Shown piece after piece: positions 43,946 through 44,205 of a DNA stretch of 44,205 nt. Position 1 is the stretch's first letter. Each line of letters starts with the position of its first letter. Location of the stretch: the NCBI GenBank assembly GCA_020850835.1, contig JADZDX010000010.1, forward strand, positions 1-44,205, written 5' to 3'. This DNA is from Fimbriimonadaceae bacterium. Its GTDB lineage: Bacteria > Armatimonadota > Fimbriimonadia > Fimbriimonadales > Fimbriimonadaceae. Under the pieces are notes generated by a model that saw only the letters and a list, made by a program, of their open reading frames with translations, had not been told where the DNA came from and did not search any database. The translations under genes were made by a program, and so were the position numbers.

Positions 43946-43974
43946 AGTATATAGAGAATCTCACCTAAATGCAA
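43946..43974 (-). promoter_or_regulatory. Leaderless promoter of the toxin-like gene
   Basis: TTGCAT (43974-43969) and TATACT (43951-43946) are separated by 17 bases, and ATG 43939 follows after six bases. The same -35 hexamer serves the divergent small ORF. Confidence 0.65.
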
Positions 43975-44015
43975 ATGTTTGATGCCGCGACCAAAGACCT
44001 GCGCCTCAAAAAACC

Positions 44016-44045
44016 TTGCATTGAACCCAAGGCGCCTGCCATAAT
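44016..44045 (+). promoter_or_regulatory. Promoter of the 21-codon ORF
   Basis: TTGCAT (44016-44021) and CATAAT (44040-44045) are 18 bases apart, and an ATG follows after five bases at 44051, so the RNA would be leaderless. Confidence 0.55.
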
Positions 44046-44050
44046 CTTGC

Positions 44051-44116
44051 ATGGCAAAACACCCAAGTTCTGCCCCAGAAACCATGAAGGAGGCTGAGAC
44101 CCAGGTTTTAGCGTAA
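44051..44116 (+). CDS. 21-residue leaderless micro-ORF (or small RNA)
   Basis: The ORF reads MAKHPSSAPETMKEAETQVL followed by Ala, a hydrophilic peptide with no membrane segment. It has a promoter at the right distance upstream and a strong terminator 18 bases after its stop. The whole unit is about 120 bases. It is divergent from the toxin-like gene. It may encode a microprotein, or the RNA itself may be the product. Confidence 0.4.
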   Translation: MAKHPSSAPETMKEAETQVLA

Positions 44117-44134
44117 GACAACGGCCCGAAAGCC

Positions 44135-44165
44135 GCCCTTGCCGATGGATCGGCTTGGGCTTTTT
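44135..44165 (+). terminator. Rho-independent terminator
   Basis: A symmetric stem, GCCC-TT-GCCGAT / ATCGGC-TT-GGGC with a GG loop (44135-44160), is followed by five T. It ends the micro-ORF transcript; no other plus-strand gene precedes it nearby. Confidence 0.75.
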
Positions 44166-44205
44166 GTTGAACCGCGAAAACCGAAATCTCGAATCCAGAG
44201 AAACA

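Noticed and set aside
43936-44121. 61-codon minus-strand ORF just upstream of and overlapping the toxin start
   Set aside because: The toxin's -35 and -10 boxes lie inside its 3' end, and a divergent micro-ORF with promoter and terminator occupies the same DNA, so it is probably spurious.

Overview
The window reads as a chromosomal segment of a free-living, non-pathogenic-looking bacterium. I infer an Armatimonadota/Fimbriimonadia-like host. The basis is several secreted proteins ending in dockerin-like Ca-binding repeats (core DGSGEVDAADID), many leaderless-looking starts directly behind a TATACT-type -10 box, and a mixture of GTG/TTG starts. The assignment is inference; no 16S gene is present.

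Layout. 1-334: 5' part of an ECF sigma factor (minus). 465-2657: pckA plus a small lipoprotein. 2661-4723 (minus): a redoxin/cytochrome-c-like protein and a small protein of uncertain family. 4822-5829: pheS without pheT. 5956-10295 (minus): a branched-chain amino-acid ABC operon livK-livH-livM-livG with overlapping genes and no livF. 10436-12782: PDZ/aspartyl-protease-like protein, family-5 uracil-DNA glycosylase, FmdB-type zinc ribbon. 12845-16460: tandem paralogous matrixin-like metalloproteases with dockerin-like tails. 16535-20220: eukaryote-type P5C dehydrogenase coupled to a NapH/CcoG-like polyferredoxin fused to TPRs. 20228-28592 (minus): a beta-helix protein, then a coupled membrane protein / alpha-2-macroglobulin / VanW operon. 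28989-32042 (minus): a secreted protein and the N-terminal half of MetH. 32080-36911: mazG, pepF, Lrp- and MarR-type regulators, rpsL-rpsG. 37001-39748 (minus): zinc-ribbon protein and a third dockerin-tailed secreted protein.

The right end (39780-44205) is accessory in character and is the most interesting part. A 613-residue protein (42098-43939) combines an HELAH metallopeptidase-like motif, a short RHS-core-like segment and a Cys-rich C-terminus carrying a phospholipase-A2-type CKKHDNC signature. It looks like an unusual polymorphic toxin. It overlaps by four bases a small three-helix membrane protein, which is a candidate immunity protein. Downstream are two copies (39960-40225 and 41507-41836) of a nested inverted-repeat element with ~60-base outer arms and 11-19-base inner arms. 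They bracket an orphan two-gene cassette, and one copy encodes the last codons of the putative immunity gene. Upstream of the toxin, a divergent 21-codon ORF has its own promoter and a strong terminator. Together these suggest a toxin/immunity locus shuffled by, or associated with, a repeat family I do not recognise.

Most housekeeping genes look intact. Assignments rest on motifs read by eye; no database search or folding calculation was run.
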